Assembly (NCBI RefSeq): GCF_039543385.1 | Contig: NZ_BAABJQ010000025.1 | Coordinates: 62,001 to 126,000 of the forward strand | Direction: 5' to 3' | DNA length: 64,000 nt | From: Rugosimonospora acidiphila | Lineage (GTDB): Bacteria; Actinomycetota; Actinomycetes; Mycobacteriales; Micromonosporaceae | Part shown: positions 16,483-24,083 of the stretch, one piece after another | How positions within the stretch are numbered: the first letter of the stretch is position 1 | Layout: every line of letters begins with the position of its first letter | Notes under the pieces: generated by a model | Database searches by the model: none | What the model was told of the DNA's origin: nothing | Seen by the model: the letters and a program-made list of their open reading frames with translations, nothing else | Position numbers and translations under genes: made by a program

Positions 16483-16543
16483 CCGGCCCGGCCCGCTCCG
16501 CCCGCGGCTGTCCCAGGCGCCCGGGCGGAGCGGGCCGGGCCGG
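16483..16543. repeat. Perfect 22-bp inverted repeat in a 337-bp divergent intergenic region
   Basis: The arms 16483-16504 and 16522-16543 are exact reverse complements (core CCCGCTCCGCCCG / CGGGCGGAGCGGG) with a 17-base loop. The flanking intergenic sequence (16409-16745) is almost pure G/C with imperfect iterations of GAGCGGGTC at about 16577-16605, and holds no credible gene. The hairpin lies upstream of both neighbours, so it is not an obvious terminator for either. Confidence 0.8.
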
Positions 16544-16745
16544 GCTGTCCCTCGGCCCGACGGTCGGCTGCCCCGAGCGGGTCGAGCGGGCCGAGCGGGT
16601 CGGGCGGTTCGGGGTCGGGCGTGATTGACCGGTTTGTGGTGGTCAGCGCCTCGGTGTCCCGGTGCGGCACCGGCGCCCGGGCAACGGGCCGGCCGGAGTC
16701 CGGCGTTCGATCTTCGAGGCGGTCCCGGCCGTGCCATCGTCGGTT

Positions 16746-17726
16746 ATGGGGGACGGGGCGTTGTCGCTGATCCGCCCCATGCTGGCCACCCTGGGCGAGG
16801 TGCCCACCCCGCCCGGCTGGGGGTACGAGTTCAAGTGGGACGGCGTGCGCGCCGTGGTCTACCTCGACGCGGGCGGGCTGCGCATCGCGTCGCGCAACGA
16901 TCGCGACGTGACCGCCAGCTACCCGGAACTGCGCGCGCTGCCCGGCCGGTTCCGGCGCCGGCGGCTGGTGCTCGACGGCGAGATCCTCGCCCTGGACGAG
17001 CACGGCGTACCCAGCTTCAGCCTGCTGCAGCAGCGCATGCACGTCCAGTCGCCGGGCGCCGCCCTGCTGTCCCGGGTGCCGGTGCGCCTGTACGCCTTCG
17101 ACCTGCTGTACCTGGACGGCCGGCCGGTGCTCGATCGGTCCTACGTGGACCGTCGTGGTGAGCTGGAGGCGCTCGATCTGGGTGGCGACGTGGCCACGGC
17201 GCCGCCGTACTGGACGGATGACGCCGGCCGGGACCTGCTGCGCGCGGCCGGGGATCTGGGGCTGGAGGGGGTCGTGGCGAAGCGGCTCGACTCCCCGTAC
17301 CACCCCGGCGTCCGCTCCCGTTCCTGGGTCAAGACTCCGCTCAACCGGACGGCCGAGGTCGTCATCGCCGGCTGGAAGGCCGGCGGTGGCCGCCGCGAGG
17401 GGATGATCGGCTCCCTGCTGCTGGGCGTGTACGACGATTCCGGGGCGCTGGCCTTCGTCGGGCACGTGGGCACCGGGTTCACCGGTCAGATGCTGCGCGA
17501 CCTCGCCGGGCAGCTGAGCCCCCTGCGCCGGCCCAGCGCGCCGTTCGATGGCCCGGTACCGCGCGAGTACGCCCGCGACGCGCAGTGGGTGGAGCCGCGG
17601 ATCGTCGGGGAGGTCGCGTACCGCACCCTGACCCCGGAGGGTCGGCTGCGGCACCCGTCGTGGCGCGGACTGCGGCCCGACAAGGACCCGCATCAGGTGA
17701 CCATGGAGCCGCTCGCACCCCGTTGA
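16746..17726 (+). CDS. Stand-alone ATP-dependent DNA ligase (LigD ligase-domain type)
   Basis: 326 residues. The nucleotidyltransferase motif I is EFKWDGVRAV (Lys-x-Asp-Gly, the AMP-accepting Lys at about residue 26), with VLDGEI (motif III), YAFDLLYLDG (IIIa), LEGVVAKR (IV) and RSWVKTP (V). An OB-fold follows from about residue 205. The length equals a ligase module alone, without the polymerase or phosphoesterase domains of LigD, and no Ku gene is in view. It seals nicked DNA, presumably in repair. Its start is uncertain: ATG 16746 has no obvious ribosome-binding site, and upstream in-frame GTG codons exist. Confidence 0.9.
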   Translation: MGDGALSLIRPMLATLGEVPTPPGWGYEFKWDGVRAVVYLDAGGLRIASRNDRDVTASYPELRALPGRFRRRRLVLDGEILALDEHGVPSFSLLQQRMHVQSPGAALLSRVPVRLYAFDLLYLDGRPVLDRSYVDRRGELEALDLGGDVATAPPYWTDDAGRDLLRAAGDLGLEGVVAKRLDSPYHPGVRSRSWVKTPLNRTAEVVIAGWKAGGGRREGMIGSLLLGVYDDSGALAFVGHVGTGFTGQMLRDLAGQLSPLRRPSAPFDGPVPREYARDAQWVEPRIVGEVAYRTLTPEGRLRHPSWRGLRPDKDPHQVTMEPLAPR

Positions 17727-17928
17727 CCCGGGTCGGGCGTACCCGCTGATCGGCCGTCCACGATGGAATGATCGGTCATGAAAACACGCCCACAGCGGGC
17801 CGATTGACCGCGAATGGGCGTCCGGGCTGACACGCTGACAGCGAGCCGACCAGCGCCGGCCACCGCCGAGGCCGCACCATGAGCACAGCGGCCCGGTTTC
17901 CGCGCCGGGCTGCCGGGGAGGTGCTGAG

Positions 17929-18852
17929 GTGGTGGTGATCAGGCAGGTACCGGGTCCGGCGGAGTGGCGTGCTGACAAGATCGCCGGCGACGATTCGTGG
18001 CGGTACCCGCTGGACGGCGCGCACCGGTCGGAGGTGCTCGCCGCGCTCGCCGCCGTGCGGGCGGCCGGCGTTCCAGCGGGTGGGGTGGCGCGCGGGGGGT
18101 TCCCGCTGCCGACGCTGGGCGTGGAGCTTGACCGGCTGGCTCACGACCTCGCGTACGGCCGTGGCTTCGCCCTCCTGCGCGGCGTACCCCTGGCCGGACT
18201 CACCGAGCCGCAGTGCGAGCTCGTCGCGCTGGGCATCGCCGGCCACGTCGGTGTCCTGGTCGGGCAGACCGCGCGGCGGTTGCCGCTGACGCACGTACGT
18301 GACCAGGGCGTCGATCCGGCCCAGCCGAGCGGCCCCGGCGACCGGCACCGCCAGAAGCTGGGGTTCCACGCGGACCCGACCGACGCCGTCGCCCTACTGT
18401 GCGTCAGGCCGGCCAAGTCGGGCGGGCTCAGCTCGATCGTCAGCTCGCTGGCGGTGCACAACGAACTCGTGCGCACTCGCCCGGACCTGGCCCAGGTGCT
18501 GTACCGGCCGTGGTGGTTCGACGGCCGCCCCGGCGGCGGGCCGGAGAGCTTCTGCCAGCAGCCGGTCTACTCCATCGACGGCGGGGGCGGCCTGGTCGTC
18601 CGGTACGGACCGGACCACCTGGGCCCGGCCCGGCACGGGGCCCACGCGCTGTCGGCCGAGCAGTTGGAGGCGATGTGGACCCTGGACCGGCTCCACGACG
18701 ATCCCCGGTTCATGCTCACCATGGACCTGCGGGCCGGTGACATGCAGTTCCTCAACAACCGGGTGATCCTGCACCGGAACACCGCCTACCAGGACCACCC
18801 GGAGCCGCAGCGCCGCCGCGACCTCATCCGGCTGTGGCTGAACCTGCCATAG
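17929..18852 (+). CDS. TauD/TfdA-family Fe(II)/2-oxoglutarate dioxygenase
   Basis: 307 residues. The iron-binding HxD is in GFHADPTD (about residue 146), the distal His is in VILHRNTAYQDH near residue 285, and the 2-oxoglutarate-binding Arg is in the RRRDLIRLWLNLP C-terminus. This layout matches bacterial TauD-like and clavaminate-synthase-like oxygenases that hydroxylate or cleave small acids. GTG 17929 follows GGGGAGG with good spacing. It converges on the DapA/ABC operon. The intergenic stretch before it (17727-17928) holds no other recognisable element. The substrate is unknown. Confidence 0.88.
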   Translation: MVVIRQVPGPAEWRADKIAGDDSWRYPLDGAHRSEVLAALAAVRAAGVPAGGVARGGFPLPTLGVELDRLAHDLAYGRGFALLRGVPLAGLTEPQCELVALGIAGHVGVLVGQTARRLPLTHVRDQGVDPAQPSGPGDRHRQKLGFHADPTDAVALLCVRPAKSGGLSSIVSSLAVHNELVRTRPDLAQVLYRPWWFDGRPGGGPESFCQQPVYSIDGGGGLVVRYGPDHLGPARHGAHALSAEQLEAMWTLDRLHDDPRFMLTMDLRAGDMQFLNNRVILHRNTAYQDHPEPQRRRDLIRLWLNLP

Positions 18853-18881
18853 CGCCGCCGGCCCGCGCCGTCCCTATCCGA

Positions 18882-19811
18882 TCAGATGAGCGCGGCGTCG
18901 GCCAGGTGCTTGCCGACCACGGCGATCTCGTCCGCGTCCAGCGCGATCTGCGGCAGCGCCATCGTCGGGTACGCGATGATGCCGCGCAGGTGCAGCGCCG
19001 CCTTGAACGCGCCCAGTGCCGAGGAGCCCCGGCCCATCCGCGGTCCGCCCGCGTTGACCAGATCGAACAGCCGGAACAGCCGCTCCTGCTCCCGCCGGGC
19101 CGCCTCCCAGTCGCCGGCGCGCGCCGCCTTGTACAGCCGCACGTACCCGTGCGGGTCCACGTTGCCCAACCCGGGAACCACGCCGTCGGCGCCCATCCAC
19201 AACGCGGAGTCCACGGTCAGCTCCGAGCCGGTCAGCACCGCGAACCTCGACAGGTCACGGTCACGCCGACCGAGGATCACCTTGCGCAGCCCGCCGTCGT
19301 CGCCGCTGGAGTCCTTCAGCCCGGCCAGCACCCCCTCGGCGGCCAGCTCCAGCAGCAGGTCCGCGCCGAGCTTGGTGTGCACCGACACCGGCAGGTCGTA
19401 CGCGTACACCGGGATGCCCGCGCGGGTGGCGATCGTGCGGAAGTGCACCGCGATCTCGGCCGGGTGGGTACGCGTGTAGAACGGAGCGGTCGCGACTATC
19501 GCGTCGGCGCCGGCGTCCAGCGCCGTCGCCACGTGGTCGACCACCCGCGGCGCGGTCATGTCGATGACGCCCGCCAGCACCGGCACCTGCCCGGCCACGT
19601 GGCCGATCACGGTGTCCAGCACGGTACGGCGGTGCCGGTCCGACAGGAATGCCGCCTCCGACGAGGAGCCCAGCACGAACAGCCCGTCAACCCCCCCGTC
19701 GAGCAGGTGCTCCACCAGCCGGATCAGGGAAGAGGTGTCCACCTCGTAGTCGGGGGACAGCGGCGTGCACACCGGAGGGATGACGCCGGACATGGGATCG
19801 GGGGTGCTCAT
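18882..19811 (-). CDS. DapA-superfamily aldolase/lyase (dihydrodipicolinate synthase-like)
   Basis: 309 residues forming a TIM barrel. The Schiff-base Lys is in GVLAGLKDSSGD (about residue 163) and the active-site Tyr in IPVYAYDLPVS. The pyruvate-carboxylate loop is LGSSSEAAFLS instead of GTTGE, so it is unlikely to be true DapA and more like a sugar-acid, N-acetylneuraminate-type or hydroxy-oxo-acid lyase. It is the last gene of the ABC import operon; its ATG overlaps the ATPase stop (ATGA), implying it processes the imported compound. Confidence 0.85.
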   Translation of the reverse strand: MSTPDPMSGVIPPVCTPLSPDYEVDTSSLIRLVEHLLDGGVDGLFVLGSSSEAAFLSDRHRRTVLDTVIGHVAGQVPVLAGVIDMTAPRVVDHVATALDAGADAIVATAPFYTRTHPAEIAVHFRTIATRAGIPVYAYDLPVSVHTKLGADLLLELAAEGVLAGLKDSSGDDGGLRKVILGRRDRDLSRFAVLTGSELTVDSALWMGADGVVPGLGNVDPHGYVRLYKAARAGDWEAARREQERLFRLFDLVNAGGPRMGRGSSALGAFKAALHLRGIIAYPTMALPQIALDADEIAVVGKHLADAALI

Positions 19812-21004
19812 ACACGCTCCTGCGCTTGGCTGATCAGGTCGAGGTCGGTCGCCCCGGCCTCGACCGGGTGATGGCATCGGTACTGGTGGTCCGCGCCGTC
19901 GTCGCTGACGGCGGGCATCTGTTGCGCACAGAGGTCGTCCGCCGCCCAGCACCTGGTGCGGAACGGGCAGCCCGACGGTGGATGGGTGGCCGGCGGTACC
20001 GGCCCCACCAGCGGGATCGGGTCGATGGGCGAGAGCAGGCCGGGCGTGGCGGAGAACAGTGCCCGGGTGTACGGGTGCCGGGCGCCCGCCGGTACCGCCT
20101 GCGCTGGAGCCTGCTCCACGATCCGGCCGAGGTACATGGTCACCACGCGGTCGCTCATCCGGCGCACCGTCTGGATGTCGTGGGACACGAAGACCATGGC
20201 GAGGCCCAGCTGCCGCTTGAGGTCCAGCAGCAGATTGAGGATCTGGGCACGCACCGACACGTCCAGCGCGCTGGTGGGTTCGTCGGCGATCAGCAGCCGC
20301 GGCTGCAGGGCCAGGGCCCGGGCGATGGCCACGCGCTGGCGCTGGCCGCCGGAGACCTGACTGGGCAGCACGTTGGCCACGCTGGACGGCAGGCCGACCA
20401 GGTCGAGCAGCTCGCGCACCCGGGCGTCGCGCTCGCGGCCGGTGCCCACCCCGTGCACGTCCAGCGGGTCGCGCAGCACCTGCCGGATGGGCAGCCGGCG
20501 GTTGAGCGCGGTGGACGGGTCCTGGAAGACCATGCCCACCGTGGTGCCGATGGTGAGCCGTCGCTGCGAGCGCGACATCTTCGTCAGGTCCTGACCCTCG
20601 TAGCTCACCGTGCCGGAGGTCGGCCCCTGCAGGCCGACCAGCACCTTGGCGAGGGTGGACTTGCCGCAGCCCGACTCGCCCACGATTCCCACCGTCTCGC
20701 CGGGGCGGACGGTCAGGTCCACGCCGGTCAGCGCGTACACGTGGTCGCGGCGGAACAGGCCGCCGCTGCGCGCCCGGAACACCACGTGGACGTCGTCGAC
20801 CTCGGCCAGGGGAGCGCGTGCGCCGGTCGGTGCGCCTCCGGTGGGGGCGCTTTCCTTGTGGTTGCCTCCCGTGGTGGCGCTGTCGGTAGTGGCGCCTCCC
20901 GTGGTGGCGTTGTCGGTAGTGGCGTTGTCGGTGGGGGCGCTTTCCGTCGGGCCCGCCGAGGACGGGCCCGACGTGGGCTGGGCCGGGGAGCCGGTCGCGG
21001 TCAT
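19808..21004 (-). CDS. ABC transporter ATP-binding protein, oligopeptide/nickel type (OppF-like)
   Basis: 398 residues. After an ~65-residue Thr/Ala/Asn/Gly repeat-rich leader comes one ATPase domain: Walker A GESGCGKST, Q-loop MVFQDP, signature VSGGQRQRVAIARAL, Walker B LLIADEPTSALD, H-loop FVSHD. The C-terminal Cys-containing segment (GCPFRTRCW...DLC) is the oligo_HPY-type tail of peptide transporters. It would drive import together with the fused permease-ATPase. ATGA overlaps tie it to both neighbours. The leader is unusual for the family and is encoded by a near-perfect 30-bp duplication. Confidence 0.93.
   Translation of the reverse strand: MTATGSPAQPTSGPSSAGPTESAPTDNATTDNATTGGATTDSATTGGNHKESAPTGGAPTGARAPLAEVDDVHVVFRARSGGLFRRDHVYALTGVDLTVRPGETVGIVGESGCGKSTLAKVLVGLQGPTSGTVSYEGQDLTKMSRSQRRLTIGTTVGMVFQDPSTALNRRLPIRQVLRDPLDVHGVGTGRERDARVRELLDLVGLPSSVANVLPSQVSGGQRQRVAIARALALQPRLLIADEPTSALDVSVRAQILNLLLDLKRQLGLAMVFVSHDIQTVRRMSDRVVTMYLGRIVEQAPAQAVPAGARHPYTRALFSATPGLLSPIDPIPLVGPVPPATHPPSGCPFRTRCWAADDLCAQQMPAVSDDGADHQYRCHHPVEAGATDLDLISQAQERV
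20865..20924 (-). repeat. In-frame 30-bp tandem duplication in the ABC ATPase leader
   Basis: The 30-bp blocks 20865-20894 and 20895-20924 differ at a single base. They encode a ten-residue unit rich in Thr, Ala and Gly, and shorter related pieces flank them (GTCGGTGGGGGCGC, TTTCC elements). Confidence 0.85.
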
Positions 21005-22995
21005 CGTGCCTCCGCTGGAGCGGCCGACGCGGTACCCGGGTCGGCGGCGACGGGCGGCGCCGGGATCTCCAGCGCCGGATGGTGGCAGGCCACCGAGTGG
21101 TACGAGCCCTCGCCGGTCAGCAGCGGCTGCTCCCGCCGGCAGAGTTCGGTGGCCATCGGGCAGCGGTCGGCGAACCGGCAGCCGTTGGGGAAGTCGGCCG
21201 GCGACGGTACGACGCCCCGGATCTGGGTCAGCCGCGCCGCGCCGGACTCCAGGGACAGCACCGAGCCGAGCAGGCCCCGCGCGTAGTGGTGGGCGGGCGC
21301 GCCGACCAGGGCGGCGGTCGCGCCGGACTCGACGATCTGCCCGCCGTACATCACCATCACCCGGTCGGTCACCGCGGAGACCAGGGCCAGGTCGTGCGAG
21401 ACCAGGATGAGGGCGAAGCCCAGCTCCTCGCGCAGCCGCAGGAGCAGCTGGATCACCTGCGCCTGAACGGTCACGTCCAGCGCGGTCGTCGGCTCGTCGG
21501 CGATGATCAGCTTCGGGTCGCGGGACAGCGCCATGGCGATCAGGACGCGCTGGCGCTGGCCGCCGGACAGCTCGTGCGGGTACGACGAGAGCGTCCGGTC
21601 GGGGTCGAGCCCCACCAGCTCCAGCAACTGCCTCGCGCTGCGCGTCCCGCCGGCCCGGATTACCTGCTTGAGCTGCGCCTTGATGGTCATCGACGGGTTC
21701 AGCGAGGACAGCGCGTCCTGGTAGATCATGGCCATCTCGTGCCCGAGCAGCTTCCGCCGGGCGGACCGGGACTGAGTCAGCAGGTCGCGGCCGGAGAACA
21801 GGATCTCCCCGCCCACCCGGGCGCCCCGGGGCTGCAGGCCCATGACGGTCAGCGAGGTCAGCGACTTGCCGGAGCCGGACTCGCCGACCAGGCCGAGCAC
21901 CTCGCCGGGGCGCACCTCGAAAGAGATGCCGTCGACGATGTCCACACCGTTGTGCCGGTCGGCGAAGCCGATGGTCAGGTTCTTGACCGCGAGGATCGGT
22001 TGGCCCTGCGGCAGCGGCCGGGCCCGCTGCGCGATCCGCTGCGCGGCCTCGGCCAGGCCGGGCAGCTCGGTGATCTCGCCGGAGCCGGGCCGGGCCTGCT
22101 CCAGCGCGTCGACCTGCTGCTCGTTCCCGCTGGTACCGGAGCGCCGGGCGGCCGGTGCGGCCCAGGCGTCCGAGATGCCTTCGGCGAGGATGTTCAGCGA
22201 CAACACGGTGAGCAGGATCAGCAGGCCGGGGAAGACCGTGGCCCACCAGCCGCCGAGCAGCACCATGTTCTTGCCGTCGGCGATGACGCTGCCCCAGGAC
22301 GCCTCGGGCGGGCGCACGCCGGCGCCGATGAACGACAGCGACGCCTCGAAGACGATCGCGTCGGCCACCGTGGTGGTGGCGTACACCAGGATCGGCGCGG
22401 CGCAGTTGACGGCCACGTGGCGCACCAGGATGTGCCGGGTACGCGCGCCGATGGTGCGCTCGGCCGCCACGTAGTCCTCGCCGTACTGGGCCAGCACATT
22501 CGCGCGCACCACCCGGGCCACCGGCGGCAGGTTCAGGAAGGCGATCGCGAACACCAGCACCGGGATGCTGCCGCCGAACACCGCGACCAGCACGGCGGCC
22601 AGCGCGATGCCCGGGAACGCCATGATGACGTCCAGCACCCGCATGATGAACTCGTCGACCGCCCGGTGCGAGGTGGCCGCGACCGCGCCGATGATCGCGC
22701 CGGTGACCAGTGCGATCGCGGTGGCGCCCAGGCCGATGATCAGCGACCATCGGGCGCCGTAGAGCAGCCGGCTGAAGATGTCCCGGTTGGTGCTGTCCAG
22801 GCCCATCCAGTGCGCGGCGCTGGGGCCGCCGCCGTTGGCCGCCTGGGCGTACGGGGAGTGGGTCGCCAGTACCGGGGCGAAGATCGCGGCGAGTGCGATC
22901 ACCACCAGTACGGCGAGGGAGATCCACGAGGCCAGGTTGAGCCGGCGGAACTTGATGCCGGGCCGGGACAGTCGGTTCGCGAGTCCTCTGCGCAT
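21001..22995 (-). CDS. Fused DppC-type permease and DppD-type ATPase
   Basis: 664 residues. Residues 1-285 form a DppC/OppC permease: TM1 near residue 25-45, then five more helices and the EAA loop DYVAAERTIGARTRHILVRHV. A charged linker (about 286-335) follows. Residues 338-650 are an ABC ATPase with Walker A GESGSGKSL, LSGGQRQRVLIAMAL, IIADEPTTALD and a C-terminal Cys-rich oligo_HPY tail. The reading frame is continuous with no stop, so it is a genuine fusion of two normally separate subunits. TGATG and ATGA overlaps connect it to the upstream permease and downstream ATPase. Confidence 0.93.
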   Translation of the reverse strand: MRRGLANRLSRPGIKFRRLNLASWISLAVLVVIALAAIFAPVLATHSPYAQAANGGGPSAAHWMGLDSTNRDIFSRLLYGARWSLIIGLGATAIALVTGAIIGAVAATSHRAVDEFIMRVLDVIMAFPGIALAAVLVAVFGGSIPVLVFAIAFLNLPPVARVVRANVLAQYGEDYVAAERTIGARTRHILVRHVAVNCAAPILVYATTTVADAIVFEASLSFIGAGVRPPEASWGSVIADGKNMVLLGGWWATVFPGLLILLTVLSLNILAEGISDAWAAPAARRSGTSGNEQQVDALEQARPGSGEITELPGLAEAAQRIAQRARPLPQGQPILAVKNLTIGFADRHNGVDIVDGISFEVRPGEVLGLVGESGSGKSLTSLTVMGLQPRGARVGGEILFSGRDLLTQSRSARRKLLGHEMAMIYQDALSSLNPSMTIKAQLKQVIRAGGTRSARQLLELVGLDPDRTLSSYPHELSGGQRQRVLIAMALSRDPKLIIADEPTTALDVTVQAQVIQLLLRLREELGFALILVSHDLALVSAVTDRVMVMYGGQIVESGATAALVGAPAHHYARGLLGSVLSLESGAARLTQIRGVVPSPADFPNGCRFADRCPMATELCRREQPLLTGEGSYHSVACHHPALEIPAPPVAADPGTASAAPAEAR

Positions 22996-23954
22996 CAGCC
23001 TGCGCTCCTGAGTCGGGGGTTGACCAGCAGGTACAGCACATCGACGATGAGGTTCACCACGACGAAGCCGGTCGCGATGGTGAGCACGACGCCCTGCACG
23101 ACGGCCGGGTCACCGTCCTGGACGGCGGTGATCATGAGCTGGCCCATGCCGGGCAGCGAGTAGATGGTCTCGATGACCACCGCGCCGCCGAGCAGGTACC
23201 CGACCCGCAGTCCCAGTACGGTCAACGGGTTGATGAGCGCGTTGCGCAGCACGTTGCGCCCGACCACCACGACCGGGTGCAGGCCGCTGCCGATCGCGGT
23301 GCGCACGTAGTCCTTGTCCAGCTCCTCGACCATGGATGTTCGAATGATCCGGGTGAGCTGGGCGGCCACCGGCAGCGACAGGGACAGCGCGGGCAGCGTC
23401 ATCGAGCGCAGCCAGCCGCTGAACGAGTCGGCCGGGTTGACGTACCCGCTGGTGGGGAACCAACCCCTGCCCACGGCCAGGTACTGGATCATCAGCAGCG
23501 CCAGCCAGAACGCTGGCGCGGCGACGCCGATCAGGGATACCAGCCGGATGAGCTGATCGGGCCAGCGGTCCCGGAACAGCGCGGAGATGGTCCCGAAGAT
23601 GACCGACAGCACCACGGCCACGATGAGGCCGAGGAGGGTCAGCTGCAGGGTCAGCGGCATAGCGGTGCTGACCGACTTGAGCACCGGCGCGCTGGTCAGC
23701 ACGCTGGTACCCATGTCGCCGTGCAGCAGCTGGCCGACGAAGTGTATGTACCGCACGGGCAGCGGATCCAACAGGCCGTTCTGCACCTGGAACTGGTGGA
23801 TCTGCTGCGGCGTGGGGTTCTGGCCCTCGAAGTACGCGTACTCCGGCTTGTTGTCTGAGAACCGCATGACGATGAAGACGAACAGGATGACGCCCAGCAG
23901 CAGCGGGATCAGCAGGAGTATGCGGCGTACCAGCATTCTGAGGACCACTGCCAC
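22995..23954 (-). CDS. ABC transporter permease, DppB/OppB type
   Basis: 319 residues with a first membrane helix right after the start (RRILLLIPLLLGVILFVFIVMRF) and five more, and the EAA loop DYVRTAIGSGLHPVVVVGRNVLRNAL. The C-terminus has GYLLGGAVVIETIYSLPGMGQL, a hallmark of this family. GTG 23954 is chosen because it follows a strong CCAGGAGG ribosome-binding site; ATG alternatives upstream do not. It pairs with the fused permease-ATPase to make the membrane channel. Confidence 0.92.
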   Translation of the reverse strand: MAVVLRMLVRRILLLIPLLLGVILFVFIVMRFSDNKPEYAYFEGQNPTPQQIHQFQVQNGLLDPLPVRYIHFVGQLLHGDMGTSVLTSAPVLKSVSTAMPLTLQLTLLGLIVAVVLSVIFGTISALFRDRWPDQLIRLVSLIGVAAPAFWLALLMIQYLAVGRGWFPTSGYVNPADSFSGWLRSMTLPALSLSLPVAAQLTRIIRTSMVEELDKDYVRTAIGSGLHPVVVVGRNVLRNALINPLTVLGLRVGYLLGGAVVIETIYSLPGMGQLMITAVQDGDPAVVQGVVLTIATGFVVVNLIVDVLYLLVNPRLRSAG

Positions 23955-24029
23955 GGGGTGCCTCCTGGGTTGAGTCGGGACGGGGTGCACCGGCGCGAGG
24001 CCGGGGGTGTTCGGATCGCGTGCGAAAGA

Positions 24030-24077
24030 CCGGCGCGGCGCCGGACAAGGGGTGGGGGACCACCGGCGCCGCGCCGG
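24030..24077 (-). terminator. Strong intra-operon hairpin after the solute-binding protein gene
   Basis: Perfect 15-bp inverted repeat: CCGGCGCGGCGCCGG (24030-24044) and CCGGCGCCGCGCCGG (24063-24077) with an 18-base loop, placed between the solute-binding-protein stop and the permease start. There is no clear T-tract, so it may act as a partial terminator or as an mRNA stabiliser that raises binding-protein expression. Confidence 0.75.
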
Positions 24078-24083
24078 CGTCAA

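Noticed and set aside
16409..16745. A coding gene in the divergent carbonic anhydrase/ligase gap
   Set aside because: Frames through it give repetitive Arg/Pro/Gly peptides and the region is dominated by a perfect inverted repeat and short GC iterations.
19808..23041. A single 1077-residue frame joining the ABC genes
   Set aside because: Only the last ~398 residues read as protein; the first part is the wrong frame over the fused permease-ATPase gene, and ATGA overlaps with good starts define separate genes.
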